The notes under the pieces are model-generated. The model saw only the letters and a program-made list of their open reading frames with translations, did not search any database and had not been told where the DNA came from. The translations under genes and the position numbers were made by a program. From assembly GCA_036387415.1 (NCBI GenBank), contig DASVTU010000031.1, positions 1-25,138 on the forward strand: a DNA stretch of 25,138 nucleotides, in the 5' to 3' direction. This document shows, one piece after another, positions 16,191-24,116 of the stretch (positions are counted from its first letter, which is position 1; the number at the start of each line of letters is the position of its first letter). The DNA is from DASVTU01 sp036387415. Lineage in GTDB: Bacteria; Acidobacteriota; Blastocatellia; Pyrinomonadales; Pyrinomonadaceae.

Positions 16191-17945
16191 ATGCGTTGGT
16201 CACAATATTTCATCCCTACGCTACGCGAAGACCCTGCGGACGCCGAAGTGGTTTCGCATCGCTTGCTCCTGCGCGCCGGGTTCATACGCCAACTCGGCTC
16301 AGGCATCTATTCGTATCTACCTCTGGCGCAACGCGTGGCGGCAAAGGTCATGCGTATCTTGCGCGAGGAGATGAACGCCATCGGCGGTCAGGAGTTTTAC
16401 TTGCCCGCGTTGCATCCGGCTGATGTGTGGAAGGAATCTGGACGATGGACGGCGATTGGTGACGACATGTTTCGCCTTACCGACCGACGCGATTCCGAAA
16501 TGTGTCTCGGCATGACGCACGAAGAGATTTTCACTTCCATCGCGCGGCATGAGATTCGTTCCTACAAACAACTGCCGCAGGTCTGGTATCAGATACAGGT
16601 GAAATTCCGCGACGAGCCGCGCCCTAAATCCGGCCTCATGCGCCTCCGCACCTTCACCATGAAGGACGCCTACACCTTCGACGTTGACCAGGCCGGATTG
16701 GACAAGGCTTTCATCGACCAACGCGAAGCCTACAAGCGCATCTTCACGCGCTGCGGCTTGAAGTTCGCCATCGTCGAAGCATCTTCGGGCGCGATGGGCG
16801 GCAAGGAGTCGAACGAGTTTGTCGTCAAGACTCCGGCGGGCGAAGATTCCATCGCCAGTTGCGAAGCATGCGGTTACGCCGCCAACGTCGAAAAGGCCAC
16901 CTCGCGTCTACCGACCATCGCCGACGACGCAGGACTCGACGCGCCCCAAGAGTTTCCCACGCCCGGCGTCCGCACCATTGAAGACCTGACGACTTTCGAG
17001 GGCGGCGCGGCAGCCGACAGACAGATTAAATCTCTCGTCTACGTTGCGACCAGCGCGGCGACGAACGAACAACAGACCGTGCTCGCGCTCCTGCGCGGCG
17101 ACCATCAACTACACGAAACCAAACTCGCCGATTCGCTCGGCGCATCCGTCGTGCGTCCCGCTCAACCGGAGGAGATACGCGAACTCCTCGGTGCGAGCGC
17201 GGGCAGTCTCGGCGGCGTCGGCGCGAAAGAGAGAGCGCGTGAGTCGCGTCGAGAAGTGCATCTCATCGCCGATGAAGCTCTGCGCGGTCGTCGCAGTATG
17301 ACGACGGGCGCGAACAAGGATGAACACCACTTGCGCGGCGTCGATGTCGAACGCGACATTCGTCCAGACCAGTGGGCGGACTTGCGTACGGTCGTGTCGG
17401 GTGAGGCTTGCCCGCGTTGCGAGACGGGCACGCTCGACGTTTACAAGGCGATGGAGGTCGGCCACATCTTCAAACTCGGCACGAAGTATTCCGAGTCGAT
17501 GGGCGCGACCGTGTTGACGCAGGAAGGCAAGGAAGCGCCGATTGTGATGGGCAGCTACGGCATCGGCGTTGACCGTATCATGTCGGCCAGCATCGAGGCG
17601 CATCACGACGCGGACGGCATCATCTGGCCGCGCTCGCTCGCGCCGTTCGACGTGGTTGTGACCGTCACCAACGTCAAACAGGCGGAGATGCTTGAGGCGG
17701 GCGAGAGACTTTATAAGGATTTGCAGCGCGCGGGTCTGGAAGTTTTGTTGGACGACCGCGACGAGCGCGCGGGCGTGAAGTTCAAGGATGCAGACCTCGT
17801 AGGCATTCCGTTTCGCATCACGGTGGGCAAGAAGATGTCGGGCGGCGTGGTCGAACTGTTCGAGCGTGCGAGCAAACAGACGACGGACGTGAGCCTCGAA
17901 GAAGTCGTGGAGCGTGTGCAGGGGTTGGCGCTCGCGGGGTTGTGA
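16191..17945 (+). CDS. proS: Prolyl-tRNA synthetase, bacterial type with editing domain
   Basis: This 584-residue class II synthetase attaches proline to tRNA-Pro. The N-terminus (Met-Arg-Trp-Ser-Gln) and Arg-Ala-Gly-Phe-Ile-Arg-Gln-Leu-Gly-Ser-Gly-Ile-Tyr-Ser-Tyr-Leu-Pro match the bacterial form. Motif 2 (Phe-Arg-Asp-Glu-Pro-Arg-Pro) and motif 3 (Met-Gly-Ser-Tyr-Gly-Ile-Gly-Val-Asp-Arg) are intact. Between motifs 2 and 3 lies the YbaK-like insertion (about 217-385), which in the family removes mischarged Ala. Cys pairs (Cys-Glu-Ala-Cys and Cys-Pro-Arg-Cys) flank that insertion. ATG 16191 was chosen over GTG 16170 because of family fit. Confidence 0.95.
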   Translation: MRWSQYFIPTLREDPADAEVVSHRLLLRAGFIRQLGSGIYSYLPLAQRVAAKVMRILREEMNAIGGQEFYLPALHPADVWKESGRWTAIGDDMFRLTDRRDSEMCLGMTHEEIFTSIARHEIRSYKQLPQVWYQIQVKFRDEPRPKSGLMRLRTFTMKDAYTFDVDQAGLDKAFIDQREAYKRIFTRCGLKFAIVEASSGAMGGKESNEFVVKTPAGEDSIASCEACGYAANVEKATSRLPTIADDAGLDAPQEFPTPGVRTIEDLTTFEGGAAADRQIKSLVYVATSAATNEQQTVLALLRGDHQLHETKLADSLGASVVRPAQPEEIRELLGASAGSLGGVGAKERARESRREVHLIADEALRGRRSMTTGANKDEHHLRGVDVERDIRPDQWADLRTVVSGEACPRCETGTLDVYKAMEVGHIFKLGTKYSESMGATVLTQEGKEAPIVMGSYGIGVDRIMSASIEAHHDADGIIWPRSLAPFDVVVTVTNVKQAEMLEAGERLYKDLQRAGLEVLLDDRDERAGVKFKDADLVGIPFRITVGKKMSGGVVELFERASKQTTDVSLEEVVERVQGLALAGL

Positions 17946-18000
17946 AGTTGGAAGGAATTTTGTAGGAACGTCAACCGATTTTTGGTCGCGGCAAGAGAGG

Positions 18001-18037
18001 CTCCGCGCCTGTGTTTCTCAGGAACATGGGCGCGGAG
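18001..18037 (+). terminator. Probable terminator hairpin after proS
   Basis: CTCCGCGCC (18001-18009) pairs exactly with GGCGCGGAG (18029-18037), with partial pairing further in. Only a weak T-rich tail (TATTAGTTT) follows. Confidence 0.6.
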
Positions 18038-18278
18038 TATTAGTTTATCCTTGAAGCTTTTGTTGTTTATCGCGCTTGTGCAAATGGCGCATTGACGGAG
18101 GCGTTGCAGACCGGAGCGACAATGAAGCGGTGACGATTCGGCGTGACGGCGTCGCGGCGTACAACGCTTTGCGTCGCGGTCACATCAAAGACTCCTCGAA
18201 CCGGGATTGAACGGTTATTTCTAGGGGAAACCGCACCTTTATCACCATCTCCCCGACACGTGAAGCCGAGAAAAACAT
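18038..18278 (+). other. Long leader region before the PD40-DUF4214 gene
   Basis: This 241-base stretch has no convincing gene. It contains AACCG (18199-18203), CGGTT (18212-18216) and AACCG again (18229-18233), so the middle arm could pair with either of the outer ones. GGGG (18224-18227) could also pair with CCCC (18251-18254). No riboswitch or RNA family is recognised, and the promoter is not identified. Confidence 0.35.
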
Positions 18279-20069
18279 ATGAATTATTTGAATCCGTTAA
18301 AGAAACATTTCAGGCGGGCGTTTGTCCTATTCGCGCTCGCGGCGTTGTTGACGAGCGGTTTGGCGGGGCGTTCGTCGTGGTCGCCCGTCATTGTCGCCGC
18401 GCAGGAATCGGCGTCTAACGCCGAGGCTACTGCGGCCACAGTCTCTCAAGGCAAAATCGCTTTCGAGAGCAATCGTGACGGCAACATCAATATTTATGTG
18501 ATGAACGCAGACGGCAGCGTGCAGGTCAGACTCACCAACAACGGGGCCGAGAATCGCATCCCCGTCTGGTCGCCCGACGGCACGCGTATCGCGTTTGCGA
18601 CGAGAAGCCCCGGCGTCGCCGCAGACGTTTACGTGATGAATGCCGACGGCAGCAACGTGCAAAGGCTGACCGATAACCCGGCGGATGATTTCGCGTTCGA
18701 CTGGTCGCCCGACGGGACGCGTCTGGTGTTTATCAGTAGGCGCAACGGCAACTCCGAGATTTACACGATGAATGCCGACGGCAGCAACCAGACGCGACTC
18801 ACCAACACGCCGCTCGACGAATTCGCGCCTAACTGGTCGCCCGACGGCGCGCGTCTGGTCTTCTACAGGCCAATCGCGCCGGGTGCCAATCAAGCCGAGA
18901 TTTACACCATCAATATCGACGGAACGGGCGAAACCAACATCACCAACAGTCCCGGCGCTTACTTCAAGGCAACGTGGTCGCCCGACGGCACCAAGATTCT
19001 TTTCTGGTCTTTGGTGAACGGCAACAACGACATTTTTGTCATCAATGCCGACGGCAGCAATCGCGTCAACCTTTCAAACAGCCCGCGCGACGACCTGTAT
19101 CCTTCATGGTCGCCCGATGGTACCAAGATTCTTTTCTCAAGTAATCGCGACAACAACTTTCAGTTCAGCAACGGCGAGATTTACGTGATGAACGCCGACG
19201 GCAGCAACCAGAGACGTCTGACCAATCATCCGGCCAACGAATTCGATTCAAATTGGCAGCCGCTAACGGTCGCCGCGCCCGTCTTCCCCAACCCTATCGA
19301 CGACGTTCGTTTTTTCGTCACACAGCACTACAACGATTTCCTCAACCGTGAACCCGACGACGCTGGCCTGAGTTTCTGGATGAACAACATCAACTCATGC
19401 GGTAGCAACGTCGGATGCACCGAAGTAAAACGCATCGACACCTCGGCGGCCTTCTTCCTCTCCATCGAATTTCAAGAGACGGGCTATCTCGCCTATCGCT
19501 TCTACAAGGCCGCCTATACGGCGACGCCCGCGCGCCCGCGCGGATTCCCGCGCTACGCCGAATTCCTGCTCGACATGCAATTGCTCGGTCACAACGTGCG
19601 CGTCAACGTCGGCAACTGGCAGGCTCAACTGGAAGCCAACAAGATTGAGTATGCGCGTCAGTTTGTCGAGACCGACGCCTTCAGGGCGCTCTACCCGCAG
19701 AGCATGACGGCGGCGCAATACGTCGATGCGCTCAACGCCAACACGGGCGGCGCGCTCGACGCTGCCGAACGCGACGCCCTTGTCACACGTCTCAACAACC
19801 AGATGGAGACGCGCGCCACCGTGCTCAGAAAAGTCGCCGAAGACCAGGACTTTTACACGCAGGAGTTCAACCGCGCCTTTGTCCTCATGCAATACTTCGG
19901 CTACCTCCGACGCAATCCCTACGACCCGCCCGAACCAACCCTCGACTTCACGGGCTACGATTTCTGGCTCGACAAACTCAACGAGTTCGGCGGCGACTAC
20001 CGCCGCGCCGAGATGGTCAAGGCGTTCATTACTTCCACAGAATACCGCCAACGCTTCGGCCAACCCTGA
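18279..20069 (+). CDS. Secreted TolB-like PD40 repeat protein with DUF4214 domains
   Basis: This 596-residue protein has a signal peptide or anchor (hydrophobic at about 14-30). Six PD40/TolB-type beta-propeller repeats follow (about 58-325), each with a variant of Ile-Tyr-Val-Met-Asn-Ala-Asp-Gly-Ser and usually Trp-Ser-Pro-Asp-Gly-Thr. Two DUF4214 segments come next (about 342-412 and 522-595), each with Asp-Phe-Leu-x-Arg-x-Pro-Asp or a similar Arg-Arg-Asn-Pro stretch, then Gly-x-x-Phe-Trp. DUF4214 proteins are surface or extracellular proteins of unclear role, common in Blastocatellia. The six-repeat blade count fits one propeller. ATG 18279 has a weak ribosome site. It ends before a strong terminator and stands alone. 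Confidence 0.85.
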   Translation: MNYLNPLKKHFRRAFVLFALAALLTSGLAGRSSWSPVIVAAQESASNAEATAATVSQGKIAFESNRDGNINIYVMNADGSVQVRLTNNGAENRIPVWSPDGTRIAFATRSPGVAADVYVMNADGSNVQRLTDNPADDFAFDWSPDGTRLVFISRRNGNSEIYTMNADGSNQTRLTNTPLDEFAPNWSPDGARLVFYRPIAPGANQAEIYTINIDGTGETNITNSPGAYFKATWSPDGTKILFWSLVNGNNDIFVINADGSNRVNLSNSPRDDLYPSWSPDGTKILFSSNRDNNFQFSNGEIYVMNADGSNQRRLTNHPANEFDSNWQPLTVAAPVFPNPIDDVRFFVTQHYNDFLNREPDDAGLSFWMNNINSCGSNVGCTEVKRIDTSAAFFLSIEFQETGYLAYRFYKAAYTATPARPRGFPRYAEFLLDMQLLGHNVRVNVGNWQAQLEANKIEYARQFVETDAFRALYPQSMTAAQYVDALNANTGGALDAAERDALVTRLNNQMETRATVLRKVAEDQDFYTQEFNRAFVLMQYFGYLRRNPYDPPEPTLDFTGYDFWLDKLNEFGGDYRRAEMVKAFITSTEYRQRFGQP

Positions 20070-20075
20070 TTCAAT

Positions 20076-20131
20076 TGCGGATTTCGGAATGTGGATTGCG
20101 GATTGATAAGACAGTAGACAGTAGCCAGCAT
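20076..20131. repeat. Heptamer array TGCGGAT, then ACAGTAG
   Basis: In one 7-nt phase: TGCGGAT (20076), TTCGGAA (20083), TGTGGAT (20090), TGCGGAT (20097), TGATAAG (20104), ACAGTAG (20111), ACAGTAG (20118), CCAGCAT (20125). The last units form the 5' arm of the terminator hairpin at 20119-20168. The first words match those at 4300-4347 and, reversed, at 8873-8900. Confidence 0.6.
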
Positions 20132-20168
20132 AAAAGCTTAATCGTTTTTATGCTGGCTACTGTTTTTT
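20119..20168 (+). terminator. Strong terminator after the PD40-DUF4214 gene
   Basis: A 17-bp perfect stem (20119-20135 with 20146-20162, arms CAGTAGCCAGCATAAAA and its complement) has a loop of about 10 nt, followed by TTTTTT at 20163-20168. It is the clearest intrinsic terminator in the window. The minus-strand genes at 20210-21873 converge on it. Confidence 0.9.
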
Positions 20169-20209
20169 GAAGCAAATTGAAACGCTTTGAAGTAAGGCGA
20201 AATGTTTTT

Positions 20210-20323
20210 CTACTGCGCGACGACTCCGAAACGCCGCAAGATTATTGGCAGCAACGCCAACGCCGCGAGGATGAAGACCGCCGCGACCCGACCGACAAAA
20301 ACCCGCACTCCGATTGTATCCAT
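20210..20323 (-). CDS. Possible 37-residue single-pass membrane peptide
   Basis: ATG 20323 begins 26 nt past the stop of the lipase gene on the same strand. The 37-residue product starts Met-Asp-Thr-Ile-Gly, has one hydrophobic helix (about residues 12-28, Ala-Val-Phe-Ile-Leu-Ala-Ala-Leu) and then Arg-Arg. No other gene overlaps this stretch, so it is not an obvious shadow. There is no strong ribosome site. The function is unknown; it could also be a random open frame. Confidence 0.35.
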   Translation of the reverse strand: MDTIGVRVFVGRVAAVFILAALALLPIILRRFGVVAQ

Positions 20324-20346
20324 AGCAGGCTTCGTCTCGTCGGCAA

Positions 20347-21873
20347 CTATCTCATCATCTCGTTGACGAGCAAGGTGAGCGCGTTGTCTTGCAGCGTCTT
20401 GTTTTTCTGTAGGTCGCTGTGAAGGTCGCAGGTGAAGACGGCATAGGCGATGGGGAGTGACGTGTTGAAAAGCATGCTCGCACGCTCGCGTGCGAGACGT
20501 TCGCCGAGTAGCGAGCGGCGCGTGACGCGCCCGTCGCCGGGTTCGTACATCGCTTCGGTCGCCTGCTTGCGCGAGACGCGCTGGCCGTCGCTGCGTCGGA
20601 AGGCGCGCGGGTTGGTGTAGGTTTCCCACGTCCCCTTCTTTGCGTCGCGGCGAATGACGGGCGCAGTCAACGTCTCTTCACAGTCGCCGCCGAAGACAAA
20701 CATCGTGACGGGCGATGCGGCATTCGCGTTCGCTGGCGCATCGCCGCGATGGGCATCGAGAGCTTGGTGAAAGCGGCGTGCGCGACGGAGCGCGGTGGCG
20801 AAGTAGGCGTCGAGTTCTTCGAGCGAGCCGTTGCGGTGTGGGCGTGCGTCCTCGTCGCGCGTCTCGCCTCGCGCGTAGCGTTCGCGGTAACGCGGGTCGT
20901 TAACCGCCGCCCAACCATAACGCTTCCAGACAGACGGGTCATAGAGGTCAACTTCGAGCGGTTGAAGATTTTCGTCGAGAAAATTCGCGGCGTCGGGGTG
21001 CGGCAGAAGTTGATAGATGGAGGGAATCGTGAGCGCATCTTCGCGTGTGAGTTTGTTCAGGAGGCGCACGCGGCGGCGCAAGCCTTCGGTGATGGAATAA
21101 CCTTCGAGCAGCGTGGCGAACGCCTCCGCCGAACCCTCGTTGGGTGTGCCGAACATGAAAACCTTGCTGATTGAAGATGCGCCCGCCCAGGTCGGTTGCG
21201 GGCTGGTGTCGCCTTCGGGCAGGTCGTTGTCGCCGTACATCGCCGCGTAGCGCGCGACGAGTCCGCCCATCGAATGCGCGACGACGTTGAAACGCAGTTC
21301 GGGGCGTCCGAGTTTGCGCTTCAACTCCTCGACTCGACGCGTCAACTCGCGCGCCGTCTCAACGTTGTCGCGTCGCCAATCGTAGGCGAAGACGTAGAAG
21401 GTATCGCGGTCACCGTCGGGCGCGGGCGCGTTCCAGTCACCTTCACGATAACCGCCATACTCGCGCAGAGCGCGCAGCAGTTCATAGTAGACATAGACAT
21501 CCGCCGGGATGAGTCGCGCGAGGCGCGCCGTCTCAAGGATTTTGGCGGCGGAGAGTTCGTCGCGGTTGGCTTGGAGGTCGGGTGTCGTCGGCAGGCTCAG
21601 TCCGTCGTCCGACGAAAGAAAGGCCGAAGGCCACACCATTTCTCCCGTCCGTCGATTGACGAGTTGCGAGCCGAGGATGCCCGGAATGACGATGATTGGC
21701 CGCTTCCCTTTGCTCTGTCGCGCGTCGGCGAAGATACGCGCGAGGTCGGGTGTGCGCCGTGCACCGCAACCCGTCTGCATTATCGCGTGCGCGCCGATGA
21801 AAAGGATGAACGCGGAGCGCAGAACGCGGAACGCAAGTTTCGCCGTCCATCTTCCTGTCTTTGGTCTGGTCAT
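20347..21873 (-). CDS. LCAT-like alpha/beta hydrolase, probably membrane- or lipid-anchored
   Basis: This 508-residue protein has a basic N-terminus and a hydrophobic stretch (about 18-32), then Met-Gln-Thr-Gly-Cys. The Cys could be a lipoprotein site, although Gln at -3 is unusual. The alpha/beta hydrolase core contains Val-Ile-Pro-Gly-Ile-Leu-Gly-Ser (oxyanion region of LCAT/phospholipase families) and the nucleophile elbow Ala-His-Ser-Met-Gly-Gly with Ser201. A Gly-Asp-Gly-Arg-Val-Thr motif near residue 450 would carry the acid; a candidate His lies in Asp-Leu-His-Ser-Asp near 487. Family knowledge indicates phospholipid acyltransferase or lipase activity; the substrate is not known. Its ATG overlaps the stop of larB (ATGA at 21870-21873), so they are translationally coupled. 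Confidence 0.82.
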   Translation of the reverse strand: MTRPKTGRWTAKLAFRVLRSAFILFIGAHAIMQTGCGARRTPDLARIFADARQSKGKRPIIVIPGILGSQLVNRRTGEMVWPSAFLSSDDGLSLPTTPDLQANRDELSAAKILETARLARLIPADVYVYYELLRALREYGGYREGDWNAPAPDGDRDTFYVFAYDWRRDNVETARELTRRVEELKRKLGRPELRFNVVAHSMGGLVARYAAMYGDNDLPEGDTSPQPTWAGASSISKVFMFGTPNEGSAEAFATLLEGYSITEGLRRRVRLLNKLTREDALTIPSIYQLLPHPDAANFLDENLQPLEVDLYDPSVWKRYGWAAVNDPRYRERYARGETRDEDARPHRNGSLEELDAYFATALRRARRFHQALDAHRGDAPANANAASPVTMFVFGGDCEETLTAPVIRRDAKKGTWETYTNPRAFRRSDGQRVSRKQATEAMYEPGDGRVTRRSLLGERLARERASMLFNTSLPIAYAVFTCDLHSDLQKNKTLQDNALTLLVNEMMR

Positions 21874-22643
21874 TCCGCGTTCGTCGTCTCGCGTTCGTGC
21901 TTACGATTGATGAGGCTGGCGACGAAGCCCGCGCCGAAGCCGTTGTCGATGTTGACGACGGTGACGTTTGAAGCGCAGGAGTTGAGCATCCCTAAGAGCG
22001 CGGCGACGCCGCCGAACGACGCGCCGTAGCCGATGCTCGTCGGCACGGCCACGACGGGCACGCCGACCAACCCGCCGACCACCGAAGGCAGCGCGCCCTC
22101 CATCCCCGCCGCCACCACCACGACGCGGAAACGGCGCAGGCGTTCGCGCTCGGCGAGCAGGCGATGGATTCCCGCCACGCCCGCGTCCCAGATGCGCGCC
22201 ACGCGGTTGCCCATCGCTTCCGCCGTCAACGCCGCCTCTTCGGCCACGGGGATGTCGCTCGTGCCGGCGGTGACGATGCCGATCTCGCCCGTGCCGAGTT
22301 CGGTGCGGTCGCGCCGGATGCGAATCAGCCGCGCCGACTCGTGCCACTCGGCGTCGGTCGCGATGTTGCGCACCTCGCCGTAAGTCGCGGCGTCCGTCCG
22401 CGTGACGAGGACGTTCGGCGCGCGCGCCACGAGACGTTCGACGATCTCGCAGATTTGCCTGCGCGACTTCCCCGCCCCGAAGACGACCTCGGGGAAGCCC
22501 TGCCGCGCCGCGCGCGAGTGATCGACGCGCGTGTGCTCGATGTCTTCAAAGTGTAGATTGGCGAGTTTCCGCGCCGCCTCCGTGGTCCCCAACTCGCCCG
22601 CCCTGTGCGCGGCGAGCAATTCTTCTATTTCGCGTAAGTCCAT
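21870..22643 (-). CDS. larB: LarB-family pyridinium biscarboxylate mononucleotide synthase
   Basis: This 257-residue protein matches LarB, which uses CO2 and nicotinic acid adenine dinucleotide to make the precursor of the nickel-pincer cofactor, and is related to the PurE carboxylases. Visible motifs are Val-Asp-His-Ser-Arg-Ala-Ala-Arg-Gln-Gly-Phe-Pro-Glu-Val-Val-Phe, Ala-Gly-Thr-Ser-Asp-Ile-Pro-Val-Ala-Glu-Glu-Ala and the C-terminal Leu-Asn-Ser-Cys-Ala-Ser-Asn-Val, where the Cys is probably the active-site residue. ATG 22643 fits the family; an in-frame ATG 22682 would add 13 residues, and neither has a strong ribosome site. LarC and LarE are not in the window. The gene overlaps the LCAT-like gene, an unusual neighbour. 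Confidence 0.9.
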   Translation of the reverse strand: MDLREIEELLAAHRAGELGTTEAARKLANLHFEDIEHTRVDHSRAARQGFPEVVFGAGKSRRQICEIVERLVARAPNVLVTRTDAATYGEVRNIATDAEWHESARLIRIRRDRTELGTGEIGIVTAGTSDIPVAEEAALTAEAMGNRVARIWDAGVAGIHRLLAERERLRRFRVVVVAAGMEGALPSVVGGLVGVPVVAVPTSIGYGASFGGVAALLGMLNSCASNVTVVNIDNGFGAGFVASLINRKHERETTNAE

Positions 22644-22717
22644 CTTGTTATAAAGCTGCCGGTTGTTTAACGTGCGCGCCATTCTAACGCGGATTGCAAT
22701 TCGATGATACTAACCTT

Positions 22718-22800
22718 AAGTTCCAAGTTCCAAGTTTCGAGTTCCAAGTCTGAAAGCCACTCTGACTTGGAACTTGGAACTTGGAACCTGGAACTTGGGA
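22718..22800. repeat. Perfectly phased inverted heptamer array AAGTTCC
   Basis: The left arm is AAGTTCC, AAGTTCC, AAGTTTC, GAGTTCC at 22718, 22725, 22732 and 22739. The right arm is CTTGGAA at 22766, 22773 and 22780, then CCTGGAA at 22787 and CTTGGGA at 22794. A loop of about 13 nt lies at 22751-22763. 22718-22750 pairs with 22764-22796 over 33 positions with three mismatches. It lies between divergent genes (22643 and 22845). Confidence 0.9.
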
Positions 22801-22844
22801 AAAACCGTCGCAGCGTTCAACCGTATATTCCGAGGGGAGGCATC

Positions 22845-23231
22845 ATGGCACTTTTCATCGAACGGTATTTTGCGATCAGCCTGCTCGTCGTCGGTCTCTC
22901 GCACATCGCGCTGGCGCGACAGTGGCGCGACTTCTTCCTGTTGTTGAAAGGGACCGGCGTGGCCGGAATCATCATCGCCATGTACACCTTCCCGCTCGGC
23001 CTGCTAATCGTCCTCGGACATAACATCTGGGTGATAGACGTGCCGCTCATCGTCACCCTTTGCGGCTGGGGGCTGACGCTCAAGAGCGTGAGCTACGCGC
23101 TGATTCCGGGTCAGGCCGAACGCATGATTCCGTCGGGCGCGAATGCGCATCGCAAGTACTTCGCGGGAGGCTTCGTGGCGTTAGCCATCGGCGCGCTTTT
23201 GCTTTACCATTCATTTTTCCGCGCCCCATAA
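22845..23231 (+). CDS. Small four-helix membrane protein of unknown function
   Basis: This is a 128-residue protein with four hydrophobic helices (about 8-22, 30-58, 63-80 and 103-120), short loops and no recognised family. The last loop has a positively charged stretch (His-Arg-Lys-Tyr-Phe). ATG 22845 has GAGGGGAGG at 22832-22840, a very strong ribosome site. It lies 36 nt before the UbiX gene, so the two may share a transcript; the link to quinone synthesis is only positional. Confidence 0.8.
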   Translation: MALFIERYFAISLLVVGLSHIALARQWRDFFLLLKGTGVAGIIIAMYTFPLGLLIVLGHNIWVIDVPLIVTLCGWGLTLKSVSYALIPGQAERMIPSGANAHRKYFAGGFVALAIGALLLYHSFFRAP

Positions 23232-23267
23232 AATCCGCGAAATACGCAACGGGCGCGCGCGCAACTT

Positions 23268-23915
23268 ATGGAATTAACCCTTGCCATCACGGGAGCCTCG
23301 GGCGCGGCTTACGCGCATCGCACGCTCGTCCATCTGGCGTCGAGCGGCATGGTCGAGCGCATCAATTTGATCATGTCGGCGGCGGCGCACACGGTCGCGC
23401 GCGTCGAACTCGGCGCGAACTTGCACGACGGCGACGCGCGCACGATCAACGAATGGATCGGGCTTGCGCCGGATTCCAAACTCGTCCGCGTGCACCGGCT
23501 CGACAACATGGCGGCCACGCCCGCTTCTGGTTCGCACCCGCAGGCGGGCATGTTGATCGTCCCTTGTTCGATGGGCACGCTCGGCGCCATCGCTTCGGGC
23601 GCGGGCACGAACCTGATTCACCGCGCGGCGGACGTGACCTTGAAGGAAGGGCGCAAGCTCGTCATCGTCCCGCGCGAGTCGCCTTATAACGCGATCCATC
23701 TGGAGAATATGCTGCGCCTGTCGCGCGCGGGAGCGCACATCCTGCCCGCCAGTCCCGGCTTCTATCATCGCCCGCAGAGCATCGAAGAACTGGTGGATCA
23801 TCTGGTCTTCCGCATACTCGATCAATTCGGCGTGCCGCACACGCAGCGCACCCAGTGGCGGGGCGACCCGACGGCGGCGACGACCGACGCGCCCGTCGCG
23901 GTAGAAGGCGACTAG
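23268..23915 (+). CDS. ubiX: UbiX-family flavin prenyltransferase
   Basis: This 215-residue flavoprotein has the UbiX Thr-Gly-Ala-Ser-Gly-Ala (8-13) FMN/phosphate loop, Pro-Cys-Ser-Met-Gly-Thr-Leu-Gly-Ala-Ile-Ala-Ser-Gly, and Val-Pro-Arg-Glu-Ser-Pro-Tyr-Asn, the conserved segment that contacts the prenyl group. It makes prenyl-FMN, the cofactor of UbiD decarboxylases. An acidic, low-complexity C-tail follows. With the UbiA-family gene next to it, a quinone pathway is likely; a UbiD gene is not in the window but may follow. The ribosome site at ATG 23268 is weak. Confidence 0.93.
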   Translation: MELTLAITGASGAAYAHRTLVHLASSGMVERINLIMSAAAHTVARVELGANLHDGDARTINEWIGLAPDSKLVRVHRLDNMAATPASGSHPQAGMLIVPCSMGTLGAIASGAGTNLIHRAADVTLKEGRKLVIVPRESPYNAIHLENMLRLSRAGAHILPASPGFYHRPQSIEELVDHLVFRILDQFGVPHTQRTQWRGDPTAATTDAPVAVEGD

Positions 23916-24116
23916 ACTGGCACTATGCGAAGCGGCGACCCCATGAGTTGCGAATTGCAAAAATTTATAACTGTACGCAGCCGCGCAAACTCTTTCTCCG
24001 CGCCCCCTTCGTGGGTCTCTCCGCGTCTCTGCGGTGAATGCTTTCATCTTAAGCCGCTTTCGCGTACTCCCGACTTGGCATCAATCTTGCAATCTATTTT
24101 TAAGCAGACGTAACCG
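23916..24116. other. Spacer between ubiX and the UbiA-family gene
   Basis: I see no gene here. A CT-rich, repeat-like stretch at 23992-24040 (TCTCCGCG followed by TCTCTGCG) resembles the short-word arrays elsewhere, but its period is not clean. No promoter or terminator is clear. Confidence 0.35.

Noticed and set aside
18195..18216. A stretch resembling a tRNA T-arm on the minus strand
   Set aside because: The loop has eight rather than seven bases with the pairing that fits, and no acceptor, D-arm or anticodon arm could be found around it.
20177..20422. An 81-codon plus-strand frame
   Set aside because: It overlaps the lipase gene 3' end and the minus-strand small frame, has no ribosome site and follows directly on a strong terminator.
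23274..24047. A 257-codon minus-strand frame
   Set aside because: It is antisense to ubiX and its N-terminus is translated from the CT-rich repeat-like spacer.
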